Source of the DNA: Diplolepis rosae
Taxonomy: Eukaryota > Arthropoda > Insecta > Hymenoptera > Diplolepididae
Direction: 5' to 3'
DNA: 64,000 nucleotides
NCBI GenBank assembly: GCA_030998225.1
Contig: JAPYXD010000704.1
Location: forward strand, 14,384,001 to 14,448,000
Shown: positions 31,157 to 44,074 of the stretch, piece after piece
How the letters are laid out: every line of letters starts with the position of its first letter
How positions within the stretch are numbered: the stretch's first letter is position 1
Translations under genes and position numbers: made by a program
Notes under the pieces: generated by a model
Told to the model about the DNA's origin: nothing
Seen by the model: the letters and a program-made list of their open reading frames with translations, nothing else
Database searches by the model: none

Positions 31157-31700
31157 TAAAATGTGAATGAGAAAATCCTATAGATTACTTAATAAAAAGG
31201 TCGATGTCACTGGTGCGTGGAAGAAGATTAGATTTAGTTTCGATAAATCGATGTCACAGAGCCGAATTAATCGAGCCTTTCAATTCAATCACGAGCAATT
31301 GAGCTTTCCCACCACACAATATACCTTTTAGTAAGTGCGCCTCGTTATTCTGATCAGTCATTCAGAATACAATCTTTTACGTAGAATAATTGCAAATTTT
31401 AATCTTATTGCGTCATCTAAGTATAGTTTATTTAAATAAAAAACTAATTGAACTACTTTTGTTAAATCTTCGCGTTCAGTTTTGCCACGTGAGGAATATA
31501 AAAAACGATAAAATCTTGCGAGATCAAGTTCAACCACATGAACAGGTAGAGTCTTTGAAATTTTAGATAACTTACGTATTAAAAAAGTGATAGAATTGTC
31601 ATTCTATGTATAAATTAGTTTTTTATTAATATTCAGATTTCCTCAATAATTCAAAATAATAATCTGAGACGCAATTTTAGAAAATATTACCCTCAGTGTG
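31157..31700. other. Spacer with weak promoter-like words
   Basis: ACACAATATACCTTTTAG at about 31313 lies ~35 bp before CTGATCAGTCATTC (initiator-like TCAGT). GGAATATAAAAAACG at about 31493 precedes ACCACATGAACAG and a GTAGAG donor-like site. No downstream exon was recognised, so this is noted only as a weak candidate for a transcription start. Confidence 0.2.
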
Positions 31701-31703
31701 GAA

Positions 31704-31948
31704 TTCCCTTGCTTTCTAAAATATGCCAACTTTGGCATGTTATTGGCATCTTGTTGACATTTTTTTGGTATTCTTTTTCCACGTGACAATAATTACTTCG
31801 GAATTATCGCTTTTAATTGTTTTTTTAATAAAAACTTAAAAATTGATTATTTCGATGTTATTATCGGAAAAAGCATACCAAAAAATGCCAACAAGATGCC
31901 AATAACATGCCAAAGTTGGAATATTTCAGAAAGCAAGGGATTTATATA
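31704..31948. mobile_element. palindromic MITE (CCCTTGCTTTCT family)
   Basis: Left arm CCCTTGCTTTCTAAAATATG, then CCAACTTTGGCATGTTATTG and GCATCTTGTTGACATTTTTT; the right arm is its complement with few changes. The arms themselves contain TTGGCA/TGCCAA self-complementary words. Flanks share ATT at most. No ORF. Confidence 0.8.
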
Positions 31949-32639
31949 ATTTTTGTTCGTTTTATTTCAGAGCTTCGTACAGCTTCAGTAAAAGATCGCA
32001 TCTCTAAATGTTTATGAGATAAATTTTGTTGAGAGCATCGTACTTATTGAGCTGCTTAACAAAACGAAAGATAACAAAAGTATATAATACACTGGGTGAA
32101 AGGTTATCTAACCAATAGTTCTTTGAAAATCAAACACTGATATTTCTAGTATCTATTTATGAGTAACTACAAGAATAAAAAAAGGGGAATCTCGTGATTC
32201 AAAATTTTATGAAATTTAAATTCAAATTATTAGTAATAAATTGAAAATTCTTTTTGTTGTTGTATGTTACTATCATTTTACTTAAGGTTATGTGATACTG
32301 AGGAAATTAGCAAATTTGATTGATTTTAGGTTTCTACATGTGGAAAATGTACAATTTGGAAAATGTTAGAGAAAATAAAAACGAGCATAGATTGACTATT
32401 TTTATTAATTTGGAAATTGAAAAAAGTTCAATTTTAGCAAAATATATCGGAAAATTGATTTTCATCATCAAAACTATTTATGTCCATTTTTATCTTCTCT
32501 ACCATTTCCTAAATTTTGTGAACATTTTTTTAATATATTTTTGACACAAACGTGTAGAAACTGGACTAAATAATTATTTTAATCTACAAAATATCTTTTT
32601 GAATTACAGTTATGTGTAAACATTTTTTGAAAATTTTCA

Positions 32640-32785
32640 CTTAAACTAAGTTCACAGACGCTCTTTATCGTTTTCTATTGTATTTTGCAAATTTTTAGGA
32701 AGATATTTTGCAAAATAAAAAGTCATCTTACATTAACATTTATAGGAATTTTGTCACTTAGTCTGGTTGATCAATGGCCTTAATA
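32640..32785. repeat. Half copy of the TTAA GGCCATGG MITE
   Basis: ACGCTCTTTATCGTTTTCTA through GTCTGGTTGATCAATGGCCT then TAA matches the complement of the left half of 16500-16858. Confidence 0.55.
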
Positions 32786-33800
32786 GGAATAAGAAAAGAT
32801 AAATCTGATTATTTTTATTTATTTAAAAAAAAAATGAAATTCCTGTTTTGAGGAAAACAGTATCAGAAAGACTTTAACCTTAGAACAGTCAAAAGCCTTG
32901 AGCTACATGAGAAGATCACATTGGTTAAAAAGAAATGCAAAGATAGGTCACGAAAACAGACACGTGGAATCCTGTTTTTTGTTCAAATGTATTTGTTGTT
33001 ATTGTTATTTGTTTCGAATTAATTCGGATTGAAAACTTGGTTTGGATTCATCCGGATTAGGTCGGATTGATTTTCAACCTATTCAAATCGAACAAGATTT
33101 AGGAGGTTTTTAAAATTGGATCGGAATGATGTTGCTACAATATCTATATCAAAACTTTTTTAAATTAAAATTTTTTTTGGCTGCTCAATAAATTATTCTA
33201 CGATAAAGTCCTTTATTTGCTTGACGTGTTAGGTTAGTAACCTCTTCAGAGATACTGAAGAAAAGAATCTTATTAAATAAAATATAAACAAGAATTGATT
33301 GCTACTTTTGATATGCGCGAATTATAATAGGATTTGAAATAGTTTTTTTGAAAAATCTTTACCCCAATTGATGACGTTACAAAATTAGTTGGAATTAGTT
33401 AATTCTAATTAACAGCTAGAGATACAAAATACAATATAATATAAACAAAACATTTTATTTAGTGGAAAAATCTCCAAATGACGAAAAGAATTTTTCAGTG
33501 ATACGTTCATTCTTTTCTCCATTTGGAGATTTTTTCACTAAACAAGAAAAACTTTCGAAGAGAGAATTTTTTCTTTTTGAGGTTTTTTATCTAAAAAAAA
33601 AAACATCTCATGCAGATAGAAGATCTGCATAAAAATCTCTACAAAAAAATAAATGAGTTCGTTTTTTGCAATTTGGCTTCTTTTGCCAGATATTTTCAAA
33701 AATTTATAAAACTAATGGTGAACTTATTATTCATCTAATTAATAACTGCTATGGCTGTAAATCAATGCCAGTAATTTAGCAATCAACCAATCCGCATTTC
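32786..33800. other. AT-rich DNA with a small hairpin at 33455-33545
   Basis: TTTAGTGGAAAAATCTCCAA and its near complement at 33520-33543 (CCATTTGGAGATTTTTTCAC) form a ~90-bp hairpin. A CGGATT-rich relic (ATTCATCCGGATTAGGTCGG) lies at 33015-33110. Nothing coding was recognised. Confidence 0.5.
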
Positions 33801-34265
33801 TATCTCTTCTTTGATCTATAATTAAGCGCTGCACTTTCATATCTCAATCTATATATCCTTTTCTATTTTTTGTATCCTTATCTATAGGGGTCAACCATCT
33901 TCTATCCTGAAATGGCTCACGCCAATCTTTTACTCTCTCTTTTCCTATCTCTTAAATTGCACCATCACGCCTATTGTATTATATTCTTATTTATATATAT
34001 TATATATTTAAAAAATTCTGTATCTTTTTTGAATTCTTCACTGTGCCTATCTCTTTTAATCTCGTTATCTTTCTATCAAAGTCTATCATTTATCCGATCA
34101 TTTTAATCCTTTTGTATTTCTGTCATAATTTTCTAATACAGCATCGTATCTTTTTTAATTCCTATCTTTTCATCTATCTTTTTCAGCCTCTTCAATCTTT
34201 TTCTATCATTTTTAGAATCAATACCACCTCTATCTCTTCCAATCCCTGTTTTTCTATTCATTTAA
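33800..34265. repeat. Pyrimidine-rich low-complexity tract
   Basis: About 450 bp of C/T-rich + strand built from degenerate TCTATCTTTTTC words (TATATATCCTTTTCTATT, CATCTATCTTTTTCAGCC). Overlapping frames coding for Leu/Phe/Ile/Ser runs are by-products. Confidence 0.65.
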
Positions 34266-34390
34266 ATGGATAGTCGGAAAGTATATTCGGATAGAAATGT
34301 GAGAATTAAAAAAGATAGACGTAGTATTAGATTGTTAAAAAGATACAAAAGTGTTTTACTTATATCCATATCAATGTATGTATAGGTAAA

Positions 34391-34460
34391 ACCAGGGGCG
34401 CAGAATGGGGGGGGGGGGGGGACTAGGGCGATCTGCCCCGGGCCCCACATGGACCCTCTT
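34391..34460. mobile_element. hAT-like terminus with a long poly-G
   Basis: CAGGGGCGCAGAATGGGGGG and a continued run of G, followed by GCCCCGGGCCCC. CAGGGGCG-type ends are common in hAT transposons. No matching right end was found, though ACATGGACCC could belong to its interior. Confidence 0.4.
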
Positions 34461-34599
34461 GAATGCGGTGGAAAACAAGTCAAAAAAGAAAAAATTCGCA
34501 TCGTACGAAAAAAATGTCCAAAAAAAAAGTTTTCATTTTCGAAGGAAAAAAACGGCTTCGAACAAATTTATCCCACACCCTGCGGGGCGAGGGATGTGG

Positions 34600-35900
34600 G
34601 GTAAAGATAGTATATTATGGACATAGGGAGAAAAATAGTAAATTTTGCGATCGCAAGAGTAACATAAATGTTTCTCTCATGTTGTATACGATTATTTTCC
34701 ACTTGGGGGTCAAAAAATGGATTTTGTTGCCTCGCACAGGGCAATAAAATACACTTTATGACCCGCTGGTAAAAAAAGTATATTTTGCGATCGCTCGAGT
34801 AAAATAAAGGTTTTCTCCGTATTGCACACGATTTTTTTCTGCTGGGGGGGGGGATTCATTTTGTTGACTCCCACGGGGCAATAAAATACACTTTATGGTA
34901 CGCTAGTAGAAAAAGTATATTTTGCGATCGCACGAGTAAAATAAAGGTTTTCCCCGTATTGCCCACGATTTTTTTCTGCGTTGCATACAATTCTTTTCCA
35001 CTTGGGGGTCAAAAAATGGAATGGTGGCCTCACATAAGGCAATAAAATCCACTTTATGGCACGCTAGTAGAAAAAGTATATTTTGCGATCGCACGAGTAA
35101 AGTAAAGGTTTTCCCCGTATTGTACACGATTTTATTCTGCTGGGGGGATTCATTTTGTTGACTCCCACGGGGCAATAAAATCCATTTTATGGCACGCTAG
35201 TCGAAAAAGTATATTTTGCGATCGCACGAGTGAAATAAAGGTTTTCCCCGTATGGAACACGATTTTTTTCTGCGTTGCATACAATTCTTTTCCACTTGGG
35301 GGTCAAAAAATGGAATTGTGGCCTCACATAAGGCAATAAAATCCACTTTATGGCACGCTAGTAGAAAAAGTATATTTTGCGATCGCACGAGTAAAGTAAA
35401 GGTTTTCCCCGTATTGCGCACGATTTTTTTCTGCTGGGGGGATTCATTTTGTTGACTCCCACGGGGCAATAAAATCCATTTCATGGCACGCTAGTCGAAA
35501 AAGTATATTTTGCGATCGCACGAGTGAAATAAAGGTTTTCCCCGTATGGAACACGATTTTTTTCTACTGGGGGGGGATTCATTTTGTTGACCCCCACGGG
35601 GCAATAAAATCCACTTTATGGCACGCTAGTAGAAAAAGTATATTTTGCGATCGCACGAGTAAAATAAATGTTTCTCTCGTGCTGCATACGATTCTTTTCC
35701 ACTTGGGGGTCAAAAAATGGATTTGGTTGCCTCACATAGGGCAACAAAATACACTTTATGACCCGCTAGTAGATTTTGCGATCGCGCGAGTAAAATACAT
35801 GTTTCTCCCGTGTTGCATACGATTTTTTTTCACTTGGGGGTAAAGAAATGGATTTGTTTGCCCCATAGGGTGCAAAATGCACTTTTTGACCGTCTAGTAG
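34600..35900. repeat. Tandem array, ~133/161-bp units with 294-bp higher-order period
   Basis: Nine copies of the TTTTGCGATCGC box at 34647, 34787, 34924, 35085, 35218, 35379, 35512, 35647 and 35778 (first base of GCGATCGC). Spacings are 140, 137, 161, 133, 161, 133, 135 and 131. Units carry CGAGTAAAATAAAGGTTTTC, CCCGTATTGCACACGATTTT and CCCACGGGGCAATAAAATCC. The 161-bp units have an extra TGCGTTGCATACAATTCTTT block. Repeated frames on the minus strand follow the array. Confidence 0.92.
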
Positions 35901-36500
35901 AAAAAAATCGTTTTCTTAATGCTTTGTGTCATGGTGAAACGCTGAGAGTCTCACCTTTTCTCATGTATTTTTCATTTATTTAAATTAGTTAACCGACGAT
36001 TTTATTACTTCCTTTACGTGTTCTACCTTACTAAGATATTTGTACGCATAACAAATATGTGATTCTCATATATTGTTTATAAATTTGTTTATATTAATAA
36101 TATAATAATCCAGCCAGAAGAAAAATACATGTTCCAAAGGGTTAAATAAAAAAAAATCTGACATGTATTTTTTAATGGAGAACCCAAATCTGCAACAAAA
36201 AATAGAGGTTCCCATTTGAAATTTCAGAGCCACCTCCCTCCCAACCCCAAGGTTTGGGGTAAACTTTTACAGAGTCGCTTTTCCTTCACGAAATTATAAA
36301 GTTTTCACTGTGGATACTTTTTCGTACGATACGTATTTCTTGAGATGCTTCGAGGTCTCAAGATAAAAATCTTACTCTGTATATGTATGAGTGAAACTTC
36401 CGTCATGTGTGCCTAAAAATTCATGCAGATTTTTCTAACAGTATGCATATTAGGAATAAGTGTTAAATAAGGTTTTCTTAGTATTACTTCCTTATCACAT
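35901..36500. other. AT-rich DNA after the array
   Basis: No gene recognised. CCACCTCCCTCCCAACCCCAA at 36231 is a short C-rich tract. Confidence 0.4.
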
Positions 36501-36790
36501 ACAGGAAAAAAGCAATTTAGAGAAGGAAGTACACCTTCCACGTCGAAGGCCTTGCGGCAAATGCCAGCTGTTGGCCAGTAGCCCGCCACTTTTGAATTGT
36601 CATATCTTTGCGATACAATAGCGAAGAAGCACGAAGAAGGGCGAAGAAAAAGTTCGCGGGGGTGGAGAGGAGAACCCGCGACGAGGGTGGGGATTTCAAA
36701 GATTAAAGTTACGCGCCAGCAAAGTACTGCTTTGCTTTAGTTGAGAATCGGCTATAAGGCGTAAACGTGCAGTGGATCCATCTCTTATAA
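36501..36790. other. Unique, comparatively GC-rich segment
   Basis: Contains CCTTGCGGCAAATGCCAGCT, GCGAAGAAGCACGAAGAAGG and GTTCGCGGGGGTGGAGAGGA, with no relatives elsewhere in the window. A 60-codon minus frame (36517-36699) is weak. It could be a promoter or 5' exon, but no TATA box, donor or coding similarity supports that firmly. Confidence 0.3.
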
Positions 36791-39700
36791 CCTTAAGCCT
36801 ATCAGAGTTTAAGTATAAAGTTCAAAAAAGTCCCATTCAGTATACCAGTGCCATAAAATATTCCTAACATATCGTGAACCATCTCATTTGTAAAAAAACT
36901 AGAGTATAATTTTTTCAACCAAACCAAAATTGCAATTAAAAAATGTTGCCAATCTTAGTATCACGAGGTTGTGGATGTCCAGCTCACGTGTAAACGCATT
37001 TCAAAATTTTTCCCAAACGTCGTGTTTTATTATCTGGAGGAAAGCTATGAGATCTTGATTGTATTAATCAATTCTCATAAACAAGCGGTAAGTGTGTCAT
37101 TTATAGGAAATGATAAGTAATATGCAGGTTTTGTTTTTTTTACATCTTCGGTAGTCTTTTTTGAGAGCGTGAGATATATTTCGAGTCGCAAAAACTGGAA
37201 TGAGATGAGAGAATCAGAGACACAAAGAAAGACTTATTCTAGAATTATCAATGAGATTTCAATTGGATTATAATTTCTAATATGTTTGAGCGCAGCAGAC
37301 GTGATACCACGTGCATCTTTTACAAATTCTGCATTTGCCTTAATCTTTTGATGTAGATTTACGTGTGTTTGCTATAATATCATTGATTGTAATCACGATT
37401 AATCAGTTTAATTGAGGTTTGGAACGTTTCTTTTCCTGAATACAAAGTTCGCATCGTCTGCCTATATCTTGCTGATGGATTCAAAATAAATAATAAAAAG
37501 TATTCAAATTTTTGTAAAAATATATCAATCTTCTGGTTATTTTTCCTTATTTGAAATGTTTTCATGTAAATAAAATGAGTCGGTTTCATTTATAAACAAA
37601 ATTTTTTTTACAGCAAGTTATTTACTGTAAAAAAACACTTTCTGTAGAAAAAATGTTGTGTATAAATGAAACCAGCTCAATAAAATTAAGATATTACATT
37701 TTTTTAGGAAAAATGTTGCAAACTTCAAAGAAACTGAAGAGGTTGATTACTTAAATTTTGAGTGTGCATCAAATTCAAATTTTTTTGTAATAAGGTGTGA
37801 ATCAGGGTAGTTATAAAAAATTGTTTTTTTCATGTATCACTCCCTAATTTTTATATTATTTGATGAAAACATATTACCTTACTTTTCAGAAATTAATGAA
37901 AATTAATTTCAAAATATTTCAAAAGATTTTGAAAAATTTTATAAGGGTGTACAAACCCAGAAAAAATGTCAGTAAGTTAAACAAAATTGTTCTGTTTATT
38001 ACATTTGGTGGAATTCAAAAAATATTATGGTTGCATGAACTAAATTTTTGTTCATTTTACCAAACTTGTTGAAAGCCTTTTGTTGAACAGTTTTGTTAAC
38101 ATACAAAATATTTTGCTGATGTATAAAATATTTTTGATTAAGCTCGCCAAATAAATTTTTTATGGTTCTATCAACAAAATTATTTTATAGCATTAAACAC
38201 ATGTTTGGTAGAATTAAAAAAAAAATTGGTCAAATCAATTATTTATAACCAAAAAATTGTGTTGGGTCAACTAAAAATTTTGTTTCCCGTTTCATAACTA
38301 TATTCTAGGGTTAAATTAACAACATTTTTGTAGATTCAACAATATCATTTTTTGAGTAGATATCAGATTTCAAGAGTGTAAATTATTGATCTAAGCCAAT
38401 GTATAATGTTGTCATTAATTAATTATTAATGATTTGGACATTAAATGATATATTTCAAATGAATTTATTATTACTCTCTTAATTTGAAGCAGTAGTTTTT
38501 ATTTTACCAATTTTCATCAGTAATTTAATTCTAGCTATACAATAAGTTGATTTTAACTGATTTATCTAAACTGATTTTGTATCTAGAATTCAGTCACTGA
38601 TTGAGAAATAATTCTGCTGAATCTATAATAAGTGTGCCTGCGCTCGTCCGAAAGCAGATGCTATTGATTCGAATAAATATTCTATTAAATTTATAGCCCA
38701 CTCAGGGAAAAAAAAACTATATTTATCACTTAAATTAAGAAAATCGTTTATTTATCGGTACTTGATTGATTTGAAAAAATATTTTCTCTAATTTAACCAA
38801 ATCTCGGTCCAATAAATTAAGATTGTTTGTTTTATTAAGCCAAACTATTTGGTTAGTAGTATTTTGCATATTTTAGAAGATGTTTTCACTGAATCGCCTA
38901 AATCAATTAGTTAGATCGTATATGGTTCATCAAAAAAATAATTTGGTAATAGATTCAATGGAATTTTTTTCTCTGTGTTAATACAATTTTCGACTCACAT
39001 AAGAATTTTGAAAAAAATTTGAATTGAGGAAATGAAAATTAAAAATTTACTGTGAGAATATGGTTACTGAAAAATTCTTGACAATATTAAACAAAATTAT
39101 ACGTCGACTGATCAAAAACTTTATGCGAAATATTTATTTAATTTTCAAACTAAAATTATAATTGTTATTTGAAGAAAATTTCGTCGAATATTGAAGAATT
39201 AACTGAAGTGTATCTATACATTTTTATTTAGTTCGTTTGTTCTTCGTATTTCGATGGAGTGGAAAAAATTTGATGCCCAACTGTTTCGTTACAAGAATTC
39301 TCGAATGAAATGCTCTTTTAAAGTAGAAAATTCTCTTATAAATTGAAAATGCGAACCTAATTAAATTAGGTATTTTTAAGATCATCCAATTCAAAATTGT
39401 TAAACTTTGCAATTAGAGATAAACATTTTTATTGAAAATTGCAACGATGAAAATGTTTGAGACAGTCTATTCAAAAATTTTAGAATTTTTCAATTTTTAA
39501 ATACAGTTTTTACACTTCAATTAATTAATTAATTTTATTAATGATTTACTGAGTTTTCGTAAAATAAAATGGTTGGAATTTTTCAAAGTTTAAAATTACT
39601 TAAACGCTGTTAGAAATTTCTGCCAAAATTTTCCGAAACATGTGACTGAAATTTTGTGAAATCGAGATAAATTAAAAAATATTCGGTAAATTTTTGGAAG

Positions 39701-41100
39701 AGTTAAAAAATGATTACTGAATAATTACAAAATTTATTCATTTAAAAAATTTTATTCTAGACAGAACGGAAAATTTCTAAACACAAAATTTGCAAAATTG
39801 ATGGGATTTTGTTAAACGGAAGTTTATATTTCCGGGAAGAAAATTCTCCACAACTTGACCTCGTCTAATTTTTTAATATAATCAAATTAATGCAAATTAT
39901 AGTTATTTGTTCAAATTTTTTATTTAGAAAAACTGTTTTATTTTATTATTTTATTCATTGTAAAAAATCTTCTCCCAAGAAATTGAACTCGCATTTTTTT
40001 GAATCCCGTTAATTTTGAAAAATAGGTGTTTATCATTATTAATAAAATTTAAGTCCCGAATAAAAGTTTTTTAGGAAAAATTAGATAATCGAAAAAAATT
40101 TCGTCCAAGTTACTATTTCCTTAGTTTTTTTTCGTATAGAATATTTTTTATTGAGTCTTTTGAGTAAAAGTGTGAAATTTTTTATCATGAATAAAATAAG
40201 CCATGAAAAGTTTGAATCAGATAAAAATTATAGATTTTTTATGGACCGAATCGATCGACAAATTTTTTTTTTAGTATAATTTATTAAATATTTTTTCAAA
40301 GAGACCTGTTTCTCAGTGAGGCAACAACCTTTAAAAAATCCTAAATTTCATATAATTTTACTTTTCGCATTACGTAGCCAAAACTTTACAACATTTAATT
40401 GGAAGATCTCGGCGCCAAACAATTTTGTTTCACGTGGCGTGTTCCATTTCAATATTATAAAGCTTGGTCTTTTTCATTTCTACGCAATCAGGCTTTTTTT
40501 CATTTATTGACAAAGAATATTTTATATTTTCTGATGAAATTTCCTGTTTTGGGTATAATGTGATTGTATGCATTGCAATAAAAAACGCTTATTTATTAGG
40601 GTCTTTCCTAATTGGAAAGAAATGACGTCAATTAATTATCACCTATGGTATCAATATGAAACAAATATTAAAATATCAAATTTCCTCTGGTCCCTAATGG
40701 ATTTCCGTTTATTAAATAGATTTATTTGTAAAATTTGTTCATTTTTTAACTTTTGGAAATTTAAATTTCACAATTATCTTTGATTATCTGTTTATTGTTT
40801 TAAAAATGATAAAAAGTAGAAATTGGGATTTTTTCAAATCTTATAGCGGATATATAATTTCAAATAGAGGAACAGTTCTGTCAGTTTTTGCACAAAGCCC
40901 ACGACATTACACATTCGAAGTTGTTCAGACGTCCTCAAGATAGTTTTTTTTCTTCTACTTTACTATTTCGGTTCTTCCCTATTAAACGATGGCTAAAAAT
41001 ATAACTTTTAAGCACTTCCTCAGTTATGGGACATTTCACTTATAAAGAAACCAAAAATAATTTCATGTACGTACGATAGTGATAATTAAAATTAATTACA
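36791..41100. other. 4.3 kb of AT-rich DNA without recognised genes
   Basis: A hairpin at 37560-37680 pairs CGGTTTCATTTATAAACAAA with TTGTGTATAAATGAAACCAG. About 38150-38350 has TTTGGTAGAATTA / TCAACTAAAAATTTTG words resembling decayed MITEs. Open frames in 37380-40783 are short, AT-rich and unsupported. Confidence 0.45.
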
Positions 41101-41107
41101 AACTTAA

Positions 41108-41772
41108 GGTAGTTCGTTCACGAAAATTAGACCTCAGGCAAAAATAGATAATTTTGCTTTCAAGAATAGCAATATTATTATTGTAGGGCTAATTTAAAAG
41201 AGAAAAGATAATTTTTCATGAAAAAAATTTGAAACACAAAAAAATAATCTTATTAATAAATTTTATTTTTTCTCAAACTTATTTTCTTATTGCTTCGAGT
41301 CAAATTTTTAAAAATGATGCGATTCTAATAAAGCACGGTTCATTCTTTTAGGAAAAAGATTCGCTACAACATAACCGTTTCCTATTTTTGAAATTGAATT
41401 AATTATTATCAAATACAGCAATTTGTTTATAAAAATTTTTTTTTGGAAAATTTATTTTTAATGTTTTCAGCTATTAAAGAATTCATTATCAAAAATTGGA
41501 AACGGTCAAGTTGTAGAGAATCTTTTTCCTAAAAAAATGAACGGTGATTTATCAGAATCGCATCATTTTTGAAAATTTGGCACGAAGCGATAAGAAAATA
41601 AGTTTGGGCAAAAATAAAATTTATTAATAAAATTATTTTTTTGTGTTTCAAATTTTTTTCATGAAAAATAATCTTTTCTCTTTCAAATTAGCCCTTCAAT
41701 AATAATATTGCTATTCTTGAAAGCAAAATTATCTATTTTTGCCTGAGGTCTAATTTTTGTGAACGAACTACC
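41108..41772. mobile_element. 665-bp hairpin element, TTAA-flanked (GGTAGTT family, best copy)
   Basis: TTAA at 41104-41107 and 41773-41776. Termini GGTAGTTCGTTCACGAAAAT and complement, then GACCTCAGGCAAAAATAGAT. The arms are inverted copies nearly to the centre. Right flank GACTCTATCGGCCTTAAGGA belongs to the dispersed repeat, whose uninterrupted form at 10655 reads TTACTTAAGGCTCTATCAGC, so TTAA is the target. Confidence 0.88.
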
Positions 41773-41776
41773 TTAA

Positions 41777-43048
41777 GACTCTATCGGCCTTAAGGAACAC
41801 ATTCTCATAATGACACTCGCGCTTCGCGCTCGATTTTCTGTATACATTTCAGTAACTTTTTAATAAATTACATGATTAAAATAATTTATTTTCTTTCAAA
41901 TCTCTCAAAAAGGATAAACAATCGTAGACTTTATTTAAGGAAACGATTTTGCAGAACAACGCTTATTACGTAACACATATTTTGGTGAAAAAAATGGAAA
42001 TTTGTCAATATTTTAAATCAAAACATAAAATATACATCCTGTCGAGAATTGTCTTAAAAAGAATTTGTAGACCTCATTTAGGCAAATAATTTTCCATTTA
42101 AACGTTTTTTTTGTATCTCACATATTTTGTCTAAAAAATGGAATTTTTGGAATTGAAACGAAAAATATATGTTTAATCAGAAACTATGTGAAACAAATAT
42201 TGTAGATATTTTTAAAACGATCAACTTTGCTTTCTTATGTTTTTTCGTATTTCACATATTATTGTTAATAAAATTGAATTTTGGATTTTCAATAGTATTT
42301 TTTTAAGTTAAAAAGAAAAATATACATCTTATGAAAAAATGTTGCAATTCAAATTTGTAGATCTTAATGTTGAAAATAATTTTTTACCATAACTTTTTTT
42401 CATATCTTGTATAATTTAACTGGGAAAATGGAATTTTGATATTGACTTTTTTCGAATTTGAATATGCTGTAACATTTCTAATTTTGATTTAATCAAAAAA
42501 TGTTATCAGAATAATTTTTAGAGATTTATGAGCATTAACAAAAACCAGTATTGGAATTTTTTATTTTCACAACAAGTTTTTTCCCTAGTTTCCTCAATTT
42601 TGGTTGGATATGGCTGGTTAACGAACTTGTCCTTACTTTTTCGGCTCCGATAAAGTGTGCCCAAACTCAATTCAATCTGATAATTCTATCGAGAGTTATG
42701 CCGCACACGACCTACTACAGACAGACAGACACTTTCGTAAAAAGCACTCTCTAAATTTGAATCAGTAAAAACCTACTGATTATCAGTGAAATTTGACTGA
42801 TTCAAATAGCTAAAAAGAGGTTACTGTAAATCAGTCAAATTTCACTGATTATTTCAGTGAAAATTGACTGATCTGACAGTGACAAATATTTTTTTCACTG
42901 ATGAATCAGTGAAAATTTGACTGATTCAGATTTAGAGAGCACTTTTTCTGACTCAGGGGGTCTCAAAACGTAAAGATATGATGAAAATTTCGAAAGTCAT
43001 TTTTCACATAAAACTAATACCTTCTCATCCATGATGAGAATGTAAAAA
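41777..43048 (+). repeat. Dispersed 1.4-kb repeat, copy 3
   Basis: Starts inside the family at the TTAA where the hairpin element sits and ends CATGATGAGAATGTAAAAAT. Carries GCGCTTCGCGCTCG, a short (ACAG)n and CTGACTCAGGGGGTCTCAAA. Interrupted by the MITE at 42747-42939. Confidence 0.8.
42747..42939. mobile_element. CTCTCTAAAT MITE, 193 bp, in dispersed repeat copy 3
   Basis: Termini CTCTCTAAATTTGAATCAGT and complement, flanked by CA rather than TA (42745-42746, 42940-42941); GCAC is duplicated if one terminal base is shared. The insertion is proven by copy 1, which reads CTTTCGTAAAAACCGTTTTT without interruption. Confidence 0.8.
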
Positions 43049-43210
43049 TACAAGGTAACGAAAAAGTAACTGAAAAAAAAGTTACATAGTAACTAAGTTA
43101 CGTTACAATTATCTTTTCAAAAGATAAGGAAGTTACTGAAGAAGTTACATGTAACGTAACTTTTAAAGTAACTTCGTTACTCTTAACGAGTTACTACCCA
43201 ACACTGATTT
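43049..43210. mobile_element. hAT-like GTAAC-rich element
   Basis: Dense GTAAC/GTTAC words (AAGTTACGTTACAATTATC, GTAACGTAACTTTTAAAGTA) ending GAGTTACTACCCAACACTG. On the minus strand CAGTGTTGGGTAGTAACTCG is a hAT-like terminus widespread in animals. The left end is not defined. Confidence 0.5.
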
Positions 43211-43589
43211 TCAATGGCATTTTTAAATTGTAAACGAAAAATTTACATCTTTTCAAAAAAAATTTGAATTGAAATTTGTAGATCTTTTGCGAGTAATTAA
43301 TTTTATTCTGCATCATAACATTTTTTTCTATCTCGCATAGTTTATATAATGATTTTTTATTTTAACGTTTTTTTCGTATCTCACATAGTTTTTATTTTCA
43401 ATGTTATCTTTTTCAATTAAAACGAAAAATATATATCTCATCAAAAAATGCACGCATGTATATTTGTGGAAATTATTTAGGCAACAAATTTTTCATTCTT
43501 ACGTTTTTTCCTTGCATATTTTTCCAGCAAAAAAGAACTTTTGATTTTTAATAGCATTTTTTTAAATTAAAACAAAAAATATAGATTTC

Positions 43590-43930
43590 TTAAGCCCATG
43601 GATCAATCAGATCACATAACCAAATTCCTGTAAAGGTTCGTGTAAGATAACTTTTTTTATAAAATATCTTCCTAAAAATTTGGAAAATACAACAGAAAAC
43701 GATAAAGAACGTCTGTCTGTTTGAATGAAAATTTTGCAAGAAAATTTACAATTAACTGTAATTGTCGATAAGTTTTGGAATTTTTTTCAAAATTTTTACC
43801 AAAAAGAAGTTAACATACGTGCTTTATTGTCTTTTCTTACGTTTCCCGTTTGTAAATTAGAAAAGTTATCATACATGGAAGAATGAATGCATAATGTAGT
43901 CACGTAATCTGATTGATTCACGGCTCTAAA
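43590..43930. mobile_element. TTAA GCCCATGGATCAATC MITE
   Basis: Left TTAAGCCCATGGATCAATCA, right complement of AGAGCCGTGAATCAATCAGA. Inner words TTCGTGTAAGATAACTTTTT and AAAACGATAAAGAACGTCTG match 16500-16858. It supplies the empty site for 17945-18268. Confidence 0.7.
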
Positions 43931-44074
43931 AAAACGTTCAAATTAGAATTTATAGATCTTTACTGTGTTAATAATTTTATATCATAACATTTTTTTCGTA
44001 TCTCGCATATTTTGAATAATAACAGAAATTAGTATTGAAATTTTCCAGTTGTTTAAAAAGTATTTTTTACACCT

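Noticed and set aside
34463..35484. Several ~90-codon frames on both strands in the tandem array
   Set aside because: They repeat with the array period (near-identical frames at 34903-35175 and 35197-35484) and have no recognised domain. They are repeat by-products.
36517..36699. 60-codon minus-strand frame in the GC-rich unique segment
   Set aside because: No recognised similarity, no splice sites and a composition-driven Ser/Ala/Arg content. Kept only as an unassigned segment.
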